A stretch of DNA of 47,806 nucleotides, from NCBI GenBank assembly GCA_018398765.1, contig JAHBMJ010002632.1, positions 89,036 to 136,841 on the forward strand, read 5' to 3'. The first letter of the stretch is position 1. Each line of letters opens with the position of its first letter. The translations under genes were made by a program, and so were the position numbers. Under the pieces are notes generated by a model. The model had not been told where the DNA came from. It did not search any database and was given only the letters and a program-made list of their open reading frames with translations. Source of the stretch: Chromera velia (Eukaryota > Sar > Chromeraceae). Below are positions 10,089-21,600 of the stretch, piece by piece.

Positions 10089-11198
10089 TCGGCACTTCAA
10101 GAAAGTAAGATAAGACTCTCGGAAGGATGACCAAAGCTACTCTGCCACTTTGGATTTCGGCTCCTTGAGCACAGGGCAAAATTTGAGGAAGAGTTTCCGA
10201 AAACGCCTTGAACCACGGTGCAGTGATTTAGATATAGTGGCGATGTGGAGTCATGTGCGACTCTGCCAGAATTTAAGGAGAATCTCGATCCTATATATGT
10301 GCGAACTAACGGCCGGTATATATGATGGGACGTGCTATGCATCCACGAACCCTCGTATAACCCTCGTGGCCCCGGAAAGCGAAGCGGGGGGCACTTACAA
10401 AACAAAAATACCCCAGCCCATGCATGCACGGTGTCTTTCGCCAAAAAAAGGCCCCGGAAAGATCCCGCCCCAAATGGTCCAGAAAAGCGTGCATGAACCC
10501 GCGCCGTCATGCATGCGTGCGTCAGTGGCCCCGGAAAGCGACAGGCTGCATCCCCGGGCTTTTTTCCTGGGGGAGGGGGGGTTCTGCGGCTTTTCCCGCG
10601 GGGAGGGGGTCGGCGCGACCGCCCGATCGGCTGGCCGGCGTGCGTCAATCGTGAAGTTCTCATTTTTCTTGCTTTCCGGGGCCGTTCGCAAGCTTGCTTG
10701 CGTCAGATTTAATATATTTCGAATATAGCGCATGCATGCTTTGCATGTGCTCAGTCTGGGGCAACTGAGCATATATTCATATAGACTCCCATATAGAGCT
10801 ATAGGGCTTTTACCGCACGGGGAGGGGGGGGTGCAGCGGTGCGGGAGATTCTACGATGAGGGCGCGTCTCTGTAATGCCATCTGAGGCCCGACTCCACTC
10901 AGATTCACAATCCCTTCCATAAATAGGTGGCTAATAGGTGGCTGGCTTTTCACATTTCCTGATTCACCCCATTTATTAATACCAACATGGCTAGAAGGTA
11001 CGACCACAACAGGTGGACTCGCTACGTTTCCCATTCATAGTTCCGCCATCTTCGAGTTTGTGCATTTTTTTGCGATCTCCGTCCGTCAGCCACCCTGTCC
11101 GTCTACCCGCCATCAACCATCGTTACGAAATCAAACGTACAGTCTGAGGCCAACTACCTCGCTGATGCTAGGACCGATCGAGACAGTGCTGGATTCTG
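10089..11198. other. Spacer with dispersed GC-rich word
   Basis: No gene is recognised. The core at about 10300-10720 holds repeated GGCCCCGGAAAG words, and AT-rich tracts with TATATA words lie around them. The open frames here (up to 192 codons) have low-complexity composition and appear on both strands, so I do not call them genes. Confidence 0.5.
10365..10683. repeat. Cluster of GGCCCCGGAAAG words
   Basis: CGTGGCCCCGGAAAGCGA at 10365-10382, GGCCCCGGAAAG at 10450-10461, GTGGCCCCGGAAAGCGA at 10525-10541, and the inverted form GCTTTCCGGGGCC at 10671-10683. The same 18-base word occurs inverted at 36536-36553, also beside GCATGCATGC. This looks like a fragment of a dispersed repeat family. 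Confidence 0.6.
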
Positions 11199-11199
11199 T

Positions 11200-12015
11200 T
11201 TAGCCTGTGTCAATAGAAAATGGCACAACACTTTTCCGGGCCTTTGTGGGAAAGAACTGGAGTCAGGGCCGCACGACCTAAGGCGGTATCGGGGCGGCGG
11301 CTACCCTCAAGGCGGCGTCTCTTCTCGTTGCCGACCCTCAAACGCAGCAGCTGCGTTCCGTTCTGACTTCTTTCGTTGCCCCTATGGCAGCAGGTGAAGT
11401 AAGATGCACAGCGACAACGCTTCGAACGGGGAAATCCGTAATGTCACGGGCGTAGAGGCTAAGTTGATGCAATGCGGGGCAGTCACGAGGAGCCTCACGG
11501 CGTGTTTTAGGGCAGGACGGCCTATACTATCGGTACCGCCGTCAGTATCCTCGAGAACTGACTTACCCAAAATTGAGGACTGCCCTGTTTGGAAACTTGG
11601 GGAAGACTACCCTGGGTTTCTTCAGAACTACGAAGTGAGATGGTATGGGGGGAAGCCGTTTGAGAAAAAAACTTGCACTCGCTTTGCACGACTCTGGCTA
11701 GGAATTCGGGGGCAAAACGGGAACGGAGCAATCTGCGAGAAGCCTCTCAACGTTACCCCCACCCTCGTTGCTCTTGCAGACATGCCCCCTGCAATCATCT
11801 CTCTTCACTACGACCAGCCTATCCAATCTAGTTCCCTGACTTGGTTCCTCAAGTTTGTGCAGCCCCCTGATCAAGTCAGGATGGAGTGGTTATACCTTGA
11901 GTACGAGCTGCTTGCTGCCTCAGAGGGCTACAGTCAACAGAACGGGACCGTGTTCGACCAACACGGAAACCTCATCGTGCTGAGTCGGCAGAACATGGTG
12001 TATTTCGAGCCGTAG
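11200..12015 (+). pseudogene. Broken acyl-CoA thioesterase-like (double hotdog) gene
   Basis: The open end (about 11452-12015) reads like the C-terminal hotdog domain of TesB-like thioesterases: LADMPPAIISLHYDQPIQSS, SLTWFLKFVQPP, EYELLAASEGYSQQNGTVFD and GNLIVLSRQNMVYFEP before a TAG. The matching N-terminal domain lies upstream in another frame: FVGKNWSQGRTT, then GGIGAAATLKAASLLVADPQ, VLTSFVAPMAAGEVRC and TLRTGKSVMS. That frame carries an in-frame TAA at 11279-11281, just before the conserved GG, and a one-base shift is needed near 11450-11453 to enter the downstream frame. Two independent lesions in a homologous reading argue for a pseudogene rather than splicing. An intron covering the TAA cannot be fully excluded, nor can sequencing error at the shift. 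Intact family members hydrolyse acyl-CoA to free acid and CoA. Confidence 0.7.
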
Positions 12016-12541
12016 CCTGCTGCAGTGTCCTTACAAAGTCGAGGAGCAAAACTCTGAGGTGTGCACGCAGCTAGCATGCAGGCAGACGAACGTACATCTC
12101 ATCACTACCCAACATGCTAGCCAACACGACTTGAATTTAATTGCAATTTAATAAATTCTCAGGTTTAATTCTGTTATGTTCTAACATAATCAGTGACATT
12201 GTTGTCTCGTATTTTGACGATGCTGCTGCGCGCCAGCCCAACGGGGCTCAAAAAAATGTTTCAAACGGAGGCATCTCAAGACAAACAGTCGATTAAAGTC
12301 CAGATTAGATTAAAATAAATGATGATGGAAGAGGTTAAATCCTAGACCGAAACCTATAATTAAGTCACTGTCAGGGCTATATGGACAACCCAGCGGCAGG
12401 ACATTTCAGATTGATCTAATAATTAATTGTGTATACACTTTGAATTGTCACTTTCCCATTCAAAAACGAAAAAAGGAATTGATTGATTGAGTTCTGGCTA
12501 TTATTAAACTATAGTTTAAGTGTTTCGTACTATATATTCTA
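12016..12541. other. AT-rich spacer, nothing recognised
   Basis: AT-rich sequence between the thioesterase remnant and the minus-strand coding remnants. I see no gene, RNA or structured repeat. Confidence 0.5.
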
Positions 12542-13528
12542 TTATAAACCTCTAGGAAAACCTCTCCCAGCTGCTACGGTGGAACCAGCGACAGCTAAGG
12601 CAGTTTTGAAGCTAGGTCTCGAAGACTTTGTGTTCTTCTCGCCATTTTCTTTCGATTTCCTCCCTATTTCTGATTGCACTGCTTGAATCTCCCCACTCTC
12701 TTTTTTGGCGGAAATACTTTCTGTGTCAGTATACATCTACTCACTTTTTGCTGAGCTTACGGGCACAAGAAAAGAATTCCTCTTTCAGGAGCCCCGTCTC
12801 TCTGTTCTTCAGATAGCTGAAGTACATCCCCACGATGCTCCTCAGAGTTCTCTGAATCATCTTGAACGCCTCCCTCCACTGGTAGTCAGTGGCAGAAGGG
12901 AGGAACCTTTGTTTCATCGTAGGGAGACACCGGAAGCTTAAAAGACAAGCCTGCATGGGACTTTTGGATAGAGACCCTCAAAAACAATGCATGCATTTAC
13001 TTTTATACAGAGCGCTTCGATGCACAATTCAGATGGAGACCCTCAAAAACAGTATGTGCAAAGGTCAACAAAGGGATGCATGAAGTTCAACCTTGGCTTG
13101 ATCTGGATCGACTGCATAGCACTGCTTCAGTTTCGTCGTTCAAGGAGAAATAAACTTCCTATACAGACAATGTCAAGGAGGAACAGCTTTTTGAGGAATT
13201 TCTTGATCTTAGGAGCGGCCTCTACGGTTGGCAAAACCCAATGCTGGATGTGTCTGCTCATGTCTTCCTAAATTTATTGGTAATTTAAAAGCATGTCAAC
13301 CTTGAAGTTCTCTCTGACCGCATTTCTGTTCTCAGTTGATGGTAGACCTGCCTGATAAAGCTTAGATGCCCCGTCAACCTTCTCAACAAAACCCAGAGTC
13401 TTTTTTCTATCTTCTGGAAGACACAGCATCCAAAAATTGAGTAGCCAGTCAAGCTTGTTGAGGGTTGGAAGATTGTGAACGAACCACTCTCGAACATATC
13501 CCAACGTCTCCGTGAAAATGATTTTGAG
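12542..13528 (-). pseudogene. Unrecognised protein-coding remnants or intron-rich gene
   Basis: Several protein-like stretches follow one another on the minus strand. From 13528 (after a GACAG acceptor): ETLGYVREWFVHNLPTLNKL, LPEDRKKTLGFVEKVDGASK and NAVRENFK to 13301. From 13267: MSRHIQHWVLPTVEAAPKI and KKFLKKLFLLD. Near 12950-12745: DYQWREAFKMIQRTLRSIVG and FSYLKNRETGLLKEEFF. From 12720 to a stop at 12542: a Lys/Glu/Ser-rich end. The composition is coding-like, but the joins need intron-like gaps of only 33 and 24 bases, both multiples of three and both containing stops. Either these are ultra-short introns or the gene is decaying. I do not recognise the family. Confidence 0.4.
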
Positions 13529-13740
13529 CTGTCATCTCTCATCCTTCAGCGTGTGCTTCAATGTCCAAACAGAGGGACAAACGACGCACTTATGGTGGTA
13601 TTTATATTCCTTCTCTCCATCAGCAAGCAGTCCGACGTGAAAGTTACCAATGTGTTAACAGTTTCTGATTTTGCTGCGGAGGTAGAAGGCGTATGTAGAA
13701 AACAAAGGACAGATGTTTGAGACGTGCGTCAGACTTGCAA

Positions 13741-13806
13741 AACACATTTCTACACCGGGGCCCATCCTCTCCTCTAATACTGTAGTAACACATTTCTATA
13801 CCGGGG
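13741..13806. repeat. 20-bp direct repeat
   Basis: AACACATTTCTACACCGGGG at 13741-13760 recurs at 13787-13806 with a single change (TACACC to TATACC). Confidence 0.7.
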
Positions 13807-14020
13807 TGGAACACCATACCTGAATTGCGTTTTCTCCCTCTACTTAGCTCCTCTCATCATCAAACCAGAAAAGGAGTGTAAGATGAGGAGAAAGAGATTA
13901 ACGTTTCGTACCTTTGCCTGTTTGACGAAGAGACGGTGAAAGAACTCGATGCAAATATGGTGGAAGGGCTTTGCATTCACCTTTTGTTCTCTTAGATGGG
14001 TGATTGACAATCCTTTGCAT

Positions 14021-14057
14021 GTCTATATGGCTCACCAGTTTTAACCCCATACATCAT
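14021..14057 (-). repeat. Dispersed repeat copy B (inverted relative to 8462-8497)
   Basis: TTTAACCCCATACATCAT at 14040-14057 is the exact reverse complement of 8462-8479, and the flanking TATATGGCTCACCAG side is also similar. A run of ATC/ATCAT words follows. Confidence 0.6.
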
Positions 14058-15305
14058 CATCATATCATCATATCTATGCTGACTCTACGGGGTGCTATAG
14101 GAGCTTGGCTCATGCAAGTAGCACAGCAAATTCATTCATTCATGTATACATGCATATTTAAGGGATAAACAGTTGGATGACAGTCACTGCTCAGTCTATC
14201 TTTATCCTATCCTCTATCTATCTATGCTTGTCACTGGCCATTAAAAACAAAAAAAACTATTTTTTCGTCCGTTTTATCATAGACGTGCAAGAAGTTCAGT
14301 AGCTAGGCAACAGATGCTACCAGAGACTAGGAAGCTAGCTGTTGAGCGACTGAAGATCAAGAATCGATAGAGACTACAAGAAGACAGAAGTCCGAAGTCT
14401 CAAAGAAGGAATAGAAACTGAATGACAAGAGCTAGGGGCTGCTCTTGAATCGAGATCAACATGAAGAAAACATAAGCAACACGTTTGATTGAGCAATCGA
14501 ATGACTTGCGTGCTGCGCTATGCATGACGGAATGATAAGACCCCAGAAAGTGCCTTTGCATGGGGCCAGATTGAAATGTCTGTGTGCCATGGATGGTTGA
14601 CTTTGGTCTGAAAAGGGAGAAAGACACATCAAGAGTAAAGAGGGCAAGCTTAAGCAACACTTGGAGATGTGAAGCAACACTTGACGCCAAAATTGATTCA
14701 CGTACGAACGCATGGATCCGGTTGGGCCATACAAAACACAGCACTGATCACAGTAAATGCATGCGCGGGAAGAAAAAAAGGAGCCGCTAAACCGAACGAG
14801 AAAAATTGGTATGCAGTCAGCACCGGACATAAAACGCAGTCAACACGGCGCATCAAGCACTAAAAATGCATGGATGGACGCCGATAGAAAGAAAAAAGGT
14901 CAGGCAACCTGAGAGAACATTGCGACGTGCGTGTCTGCATATAGAAGCAATGAAGCATATTTTCTTGGTTGTCTGTTTCACAGTACTTTCACTTGATTGA
15001 CTCAATTTTACACTCAATCTAGGACTCAATCAAATTAAAAAGTGATACTTTAAGTGATCTTCGAGATGATTAATTGTTTTAAGTCAGTCTGAAATCCTAG
15101 CTGAAATCTAATTAGAAATTTAAACTCTTAATTTATTATCATAATTTTATTATGAGTCTTAAACTATATATAGCACTTAAATAATTAAATTAAATTTCAT
15201 TGTTAATTAAGTTCTTAAATTCTAGCTCATGTTTAGTCGCCTTAATTTTCATGCTTTTCTTTTTCAGTTTAACAGTTTTTCGGCTTTCGGTTATTTTAAA
15301 AAAAC

Positions 15306-15568
15306 TAGGGATGATCCCAATATATTTATTTACATTAAAGTGACGATGATTTCACTTTAAATAAATAATTTAAAACACTAAAACATTTAAAGAAGAAAAG
15401 TTAGAACTAAAACTACAAGAAAACATCACTTTTCTAGCGTTCTTTGCAGGGTAGTTTAAAATACTACTAGTTTTAAAGTGTTTATAAAAGGAAAATTTTA
15501 AAGTTTACAGTTAAAGTGGGGGTGTTATCACTTTATTTGAAAATCTAAAACTATTGGGATAACCCCTA
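15306..15568. mobile_element. MITE-like element 1 (263 bp, AT-rich)
   Basis: TAGGGATGATCCCAATA at 15306-15322 and TATTGGGATAACCCCTA at 15552-15568 are terminal inverted repeats, with 15 of 17 positions paired. The interior is strongly AT-rich, contains a palindromic AAAGTGA/TCACTTT pair, and has no coding potential. The element sits between A-rich flanks, so a target duplication cannot be read. Size, TIRs and lack of genes fit a miniature inverted-repeat transposable element. Confidence 0.55.
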
Positions 15569-15630
15569 AAAAAAAAATCTAGAAAAAAATAAAAAGAAAC
15601 AATTAACGTGTCTGAAAACATACAAATCTT

Positions 15631-16088
15631 TGCTTTGTCCCTCCTGTCCGGCCACCTTATAGCGTTCAAACAGAAGGTAAAGCGAGGATAAGAACCTTAG
15701 GGAAGATCTAAAGAAGGAATATGAGCAACACTCATTCAGGCAGCAGTTTACAGAAGGTTTAGCTCTAGAGCTATCTGAGATTCCAATCAGCTAGGTTCAT
15801 TCTATTATTGCATAATTTCTACTTATGCTCCTCTCTGTTCCTCTCTCTCAGAGTCTCAGACTCCCGATCTATGACAAACAGACATTAGCCTTAAACGATC
15901 CTATGTGTTGCTCAAGTAACATGTTGCTTCAATACGAATATTGCGAAGGTCAGACTCGACTTCGATCGATGCGCGTGCGATACGTACGAAGCAAAGCACG
16001 GCGGCAAAATGTGGTGCGGCACGTTGGCTCACTCAGTCACGGCACATACGAAGGCTCAAAGGGCGGCGCTACAGGGTAGGACTCCACA
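15631..16088 (+). repeat. Long direct repeat, left copy
   Basis: The 458-base left copy includes GGTAAAGCGAGGATAAGAAC and AGTTTACAGAAGGTTTAGC, both also present in the right copy. Confidence 0.85.
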
Positions 16089-17688
16089 GATCCTCCCCGG
16101 CCGCCATGGACAGAGAAATTGCGTCCTCGCGATAAATGAAAGAACGGGTCGAGTATACGCTTCAATACCCGAAGTCGATCTCATCCAAGTCACCATAGAT
16201 GTCGTTAGAGCTTCAAAAACTTCATCTCGATGGCATCCGTGTCCAAAATCTCCGGGGGGCGACGTAAATCACCTCCGTACGTACACTTAGAACGATCTTA
16301 AAACGCCACGATGTGTGAGGCGTGCTCGCAAGTCCAAGGTTATCCAAAGATAGGCGCCCGATGCAGATACTGGTGGCATCAATAAAAGCACCTCTCCAGC
16401 GCCTGTGTATGTCGTTGACCGGAAGACTCGATCGGAGTTGTGGGTCTCTAGCACCAGCTAGTCCAGGAGTACAATACCCATATGTATGCATCCAACTCGG
16501 CGTCAACGAATTGTTAACAGCTGCAAAGGGATGTAGAGAAAAGAAAAGGGTGCAGCTACATACCGCTCCACTCATAGCTTCCTGAAAGCTTATTTGTATA
16601 TCGGCCATCCTTGTTCTCACTAAGCTACCATGCCAAGCCAAACTAAATGGCACTTCAGAACACTTTGTCACGACCTCACTCCTCGAGGTGCATTACTCCG
16701 ATTGCTCGATCGTTCGCTCCATGAGCAGCCATCACCAGCTTTAAATCCTTTCACCTTCTCACTGTCAGTCGAGAGGAACCGTTACGGTGCAACCGGGACA
16801 TATCGACCCATCACAGGGCAACCCGGCCATGTGGCAGCAGTCACACACTTGACTTTTCGTACTTCAGGCCTGCCGTTCCCTCAGGGGCATCAAACACATC
16901 CAATGCCTCCTGGCTCAACATCAAGATCGAAAGTGCAAGTCTTTTTAGCTTCGAACAGCATGTTACTTTGCAGTAGAAAGAACTCTCTCAGCTCTGCTCT
17001 TTTGGAGGGAAGTCCCGACGACTTCATGTGCATGTGTACACAATGGATGGAGTGGTTGTAGGGCCGTAGCACACTCAGCCTCCTGCTAAGCGCCCATACC
17101 TTTCGCATCATTTCAACATAAAAGGATTATCGCACAAAGATGCCAACCACCGTGAATATTAAGCGCACACACCAGCTGCCAGAGTTGGACAGTCAGTCAT
17201 GTGCAGACACGGACACAGCAAACAGCAGAGTCACAGCCGGACACAAGCTAGTCCCATTCGATCAGACATAGAACCAGTCACACATTCACAGAACAGCAAG
17301 CAAAAGAAGCAATCTACTGGCCGTTTCAATTGTGATGTACTCGTAGACGGCAATCTCCGTGAGACAGAGTCACTCAAAAGTCCAAGCAACACCAAGCAAC
17401 GTACGTCTTTTCAACGCCCTCCAACAATCTTCAGATTCTCTATGCAACCGGCCAGCTAACCGGGGACAAAAGGAAAGCTCAGGATCGGACTCGAAGCGGA
17501 TCTCCGAAAGAGGGCTCCAGGCAGCTTAAGACGTAAGGGGACGCTGAATTCCCGTACTCACAGTCTTTGCCTGACCATGCCCGTATCGTTGCAATCGGTT
17601 TCCAACTGTTGCACAAAAGGACAGATCTGGTCTCCATCACAGAAGGCACACGAGAGTCGACACTCATCGAGCTGAGCGTTCACCACAA

Positions 17689-18156
17689 TGCTTTATCCCT
17701 CCTGTCCGGCCACCTTATGGTGTCCAGACAGAAGGTAAAGCGAGGATAAGAACCTTAGGGAAGATCTAGAGAAGGAATGTGAGCAACACTCATTTAGGCA
17801 GCAGTTTACAGAAGGTTTAGCTCTAGAGCTATCTGGGATTCCAATCAGCTAGGTTTATTCTATTATTGCACAATTTCTACTAATGCTCCTCTCTGTTCCT
17901 CTCTCTCAGAGTCTCAGACTCCCGATCTATGACAAACAGACATTAGCCTTAAATGATCCTATCTGTTGCTCAAGTAACATGTTGCTTCAATGCGAACATT
18001 GCGAAGGTCAGACTTGATTTCGATCGATGCGCGTGTGACACGTACGAAGCAAAGCGTGGCGGCAGAATGTGGTGCGGCACGTTGGCTCACTCAGTCACGG
18101 CGCATACGAAGGCTCAAAGGGCGGCGCCACAGGGTAGGAGACCGTAGGACTCCACA
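17689..18156 (+). repeat. Long direct repeat, right copy
   Basis: The 468-base right copy differs from the left by scattered substitutions and a short insertion near its end (GACCGTAGGA). The divergence implies the pair is not very recent. Confidence 0.85.
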
Positions 18157-18655
18157 TCCTTCTAAAAATCCTCTATATTAATAATTAAGAGATCGACTTG
18201 GAGATCGATCCTCAATCCACAACTAACTGTTTTTCTTCTTAATATTATTAATATTAAATACATGGAATTGGATACACATTCGGATTTGGCTTGGAATATT
18301 ACTTATTCTATTATGCTGAGCGCTTACAAAGCAATAAGCAAAGCAACTAGCAAAGCAGGCTTATACAAATCATGGCAGATTGAAGGCGTTTGTTGCTCCC
18401 CTAGTGATACGGCTCCTTCTACGGTCAGATGCAAGCTCTCATTCCTCGATGCTGGAACTGCCACACATCCTGCAAGCCCAAGGTTGCTAGAGGCGGACAG
18501 TACCTGCCCAGATCCGGCAGACTGGATGGGAATGAAAACAGGAACCCGACGAGCTCGAATCAACAGCAAGCTACCCTTTTTTCTACTTTAACCGCAACCC
18601 CCCTCCCTCCTTTGCCTCTGTCTCATTTCGTGGAAGCTTCCCATAAACGAGACGC

Positions 18656-21600
18656 TTACACGACCACGGCGGCCTTGTCCTTTCCGTGAGCAGACAGGTA
18701 GTCAGTGAACTCCTGCAAAACAAGCAACCAGAGTGATGACCACATGCACAACGAATTTATACATGGCAAGATTTTCATGAAAGGATACCAGGTCTCTCGG
18801 CGCCGGGTCTAAGCACACATGAGAAACAACCCCTGTGGAGACAAAAAACAGTGTCATGCTCTCAATACACGCTTTGGTGCTTTGGCACCCATTTCCACCC
18901 TTTCACCAAGGGAAGGGCATCATCGTACTTCACAAAAGTTCCTCCCTTCCCCCTCTCTGATGGTCCTTCCAAGTGCCTCCGAAGCACCTGAAGAAACTGA
19001 ACCCGAGACTCCGAAAAAGGGAAAAATACTCTCAGCCTTTTTTTTGCATGACCTCTCCCAGACGTCTACCCGCTGTGGTTGCCCATTGCACCTTGAGATT
19101 CCCCGTCTTTCGTTAACACCACCCCGCCTCCCTTCGCACCCCTCCCTGCTTGCTACCGGGAGTCTAACCTCTCTCTCCCCCCCTCTGGTGAACACACGAA
19201 CGAACGAAACGAAAGAGGGAAGTCGGTACATGAGAACCTCCCTGAATTCATGCAACACCGAACTTCGTGACTAAAAAGACAAACCCACAGACGGACAGAC
19301 AGACAAACAGACTGAGAGACTGACTGACCTGGTAGGGGGAGGGGACGAAGTGAGTGGGTCTCCAGAACTCGGGAGTGAGGTAGCCGTAGGTCTTGGAGAG
19401 AGCGTTAAAGCAGGCCATCATGAAATTGCCGCGAGTCTTCGAGTGCCCCGTGGTGCAGGTGAAGCAGTCGGAAACCCCCGCGAACTGAGACCAGACAGCC
19501 AAACAGAGACAGACAGAGGGAGAACGACAGAAGAAATTTGAGCGCGAACAGGTAAGGGAGGGGGGCACCACGCAACAAGTGTTGGCTCACGCTTTCTGAT
19601 GACTGGCGTGAGTCTGCGAAGGAAGCATTGGTGTGGGTACTTGTCTTTTCATCTGATCACAGAGGGTATCTTCAGACTTGTGTGTGTTTCGATTCGTTTC
19701 ACGGGATCCACAACAGGGAGACACAAGAGCCTTCCTGAGGTAACCCCTTCGTCAATTTGCAGGTTTCAGATATTCAGTCATCACCAGAATAATTGATGAG
19801 AGAGAATTTAGTCGATTGACAAGCACAAAAAGAACATTTTTTTTTACCGAATGCATGAGGAGTTTATTGAGGGTCTCTGTCGACTAGTCGAGGTGTCTTT
19901 CTGTCCCAAACCACCCTTCGGGGAAGTCAATCGCCTAAGGTGACTCAGATCTAACAGCCACCAACACAAAAGACCACAAAAAACAAAAAAAAATCAGCCC
20001 CCCCTACCGCTACTGATGCTGCTATCTGAGGGTGCATGAGTGGGGGGTGACAAATGCAAACAAAAGCTGTGGGTGCAGGGAGACTTCATTCAAGTAGATG
20101 CAGGGCAGACCGTATTGGAAAGGACAAATAAAAGGGCAACAGAGACGGGCAGACATGCTGAGCAGGAAGCGAGCGAAACGACGAACCAACAAACACTTGT
20201 GTGGAAGCGGAGGGGGGCATTGCTGTGGGAAAACCACCCACAGATCGTCACCGAGACGACACACACACAAAAGAAAGAGGACAAAAAAATACCGACAGGT
20301 GGACGGGCAGGTAAGCAGACAAAATTGACAAGTCAAAAAGGCTCCAGTCGTCATAGGCTGTCTTCTTCTACGGAGAGACGGACAGACAGGCAGAAAGTTA
20401 CAGGCACACACGCAGACGCGGACAGGCAAACAGAAGAACTGTCACAAGAGCTGTTTCTTCGCGACAAGCCTCAGCCTCCTCTTCGAACGGTTGCGTTCTT
20501 TCCACCGCCCTGCCGGCTTCCGAGAGGGTTCGTCTCAGAACAACGGTCAGGCCTCTGAACAAACTCCGGGCTCTCATCATTGGCTTGCAACACACTCCAT
20601 TCTCTCTCTCGATTTCTCTCTCTCTCTCGCGCACACGCGTCTGATGTATCTTGGATTGCCCACCTTACCTTGTTTTCTTCTGTTTCTTCGTCTCTCTCTA
20701 CTTTTCTTCCTGACTTGGGCTCCCGCATCTCCAGCAACCATTTTTATTTCGCTCAGGATGGATGGATAGACAGATCAATCGATCTTCCTGCCCTTTTGAT
20801 TGGGAGGATCTCATACACACCACACCGCATGAAAGAATCGCAAGGTCGATGGATCAGGTGAATAATGAGAAACGATACATCTGATTCAACAAGTATCTGA
20901 ACGGCAACTGTCGACAAACACAAAAATAAATAAATTGCCCACTGCCTCCTGCACCTCTTCCCCTCGACTGACCTGCAGGAGCTTCTTGGTCACGGGAGCA
21001 CCGACGATACCGGTACCGCGGGGGGCCGGGATCAGACGCACTCTCACAGACCCACACTTGCCGTGCACCTTCATGGGCACTGTGTGGGGGGCACCGATCT
21101 TGTTCCCCCAATATCCTCTGCGGATAGGGATCAGAGCAAGCTTGGCAGCGTAGATGGCACCACGAATAGCGGTGGCCACCTCCTTGGCGCACTTCATGCC
21201 CAGCCCGAGGTGCCCGTCCATATCTCCGACAGCGACGAAAGCCTTAAAGCGGGTACGCTGTCCGGCTCGAGTCTGCTTTTGGACCGGCATGATCTTCATC
21301 ACTTCGTCCTTGAGGACACCAGGGGCAAAGAAGTGCTCGATGATCTGCAATCACACAGAAAAAAGAAGAGGAAGGAAAAGATTCAAAGGAGACATACCCG
21401 CTTTGGAACCACTAGCTCTCCCAAGCTCACCAATATCACCCAGACAGCAAGTCGTCACGCTTCCGAACGGACCTGGTACTCCTTGATGGGAAGGGAGTGG
21501 AGGTAGATCCCCTCGATAGAAGAGATCTTTCCATCCTTCACCAAGCGACCGAGCTTAGTGACGGGGGTCCAGACATCCTTCTCGTCGGCGCGACCTCTGC

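Larger units (their letters stand above)
13529..15305. other. Gene-poor AT-rich region
   Basis: No gene is recognised. The region contains the short direct repeat at 13741-13806, the dispersed repeat copy at 14021-14057, and long AT-rich tracts from about 15000 onward. Confidence 0.5.
15631..18156. mobile_element. LTR-retrotransposon-like element (non-autonomous)
   Basis: Two long direct repeats, 15631-16088 and 17689-18156, are colinear and roughly 90-95% identical by eye. They both start TGCTTT-TCCCTCCTG and end GGACTCCACA, i.e. with TG...CA termini as in LTRs. The second copy has about ten extra bases near its end. They frame about 1.6 kb that shows no reverse transcriptase, integrase or gag motif in any frame, so any element is non-autonomous or decayed (TRIM/LARD-like). 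I could not identify a primer binding site, polypurine tract or target-site duplication, so a simple segmental duplication remains possible. Confidence 0.5.

Noticed and set aside
10097-10728. Overlapping 188- and 192-codon frames on both strands upstream of the hydrolase
   Set aside because: Neither has a recognisable domain, both are Pro/Arg-rich from the GC-rich repeat, and the dispersed GGCCCCGGAAAG words explain the open frames.
19671-19784. Possible box C/D snoRNA in RPS2 intron 4 (GTGATGA and CTGA on the minus strand)
   Set aside because: The boxes are 110 nt apart, no terminal stem pairs around them, and extra CTGA words follow the C box at once.
20022-20558. 172-codon frame inside an RPS2 intron as a nested gene
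   Set aside because: The composition is repeat-like (TDRQ, KKED), there is no motif, and the exon-intron structure of RPS2 accounts for the region.
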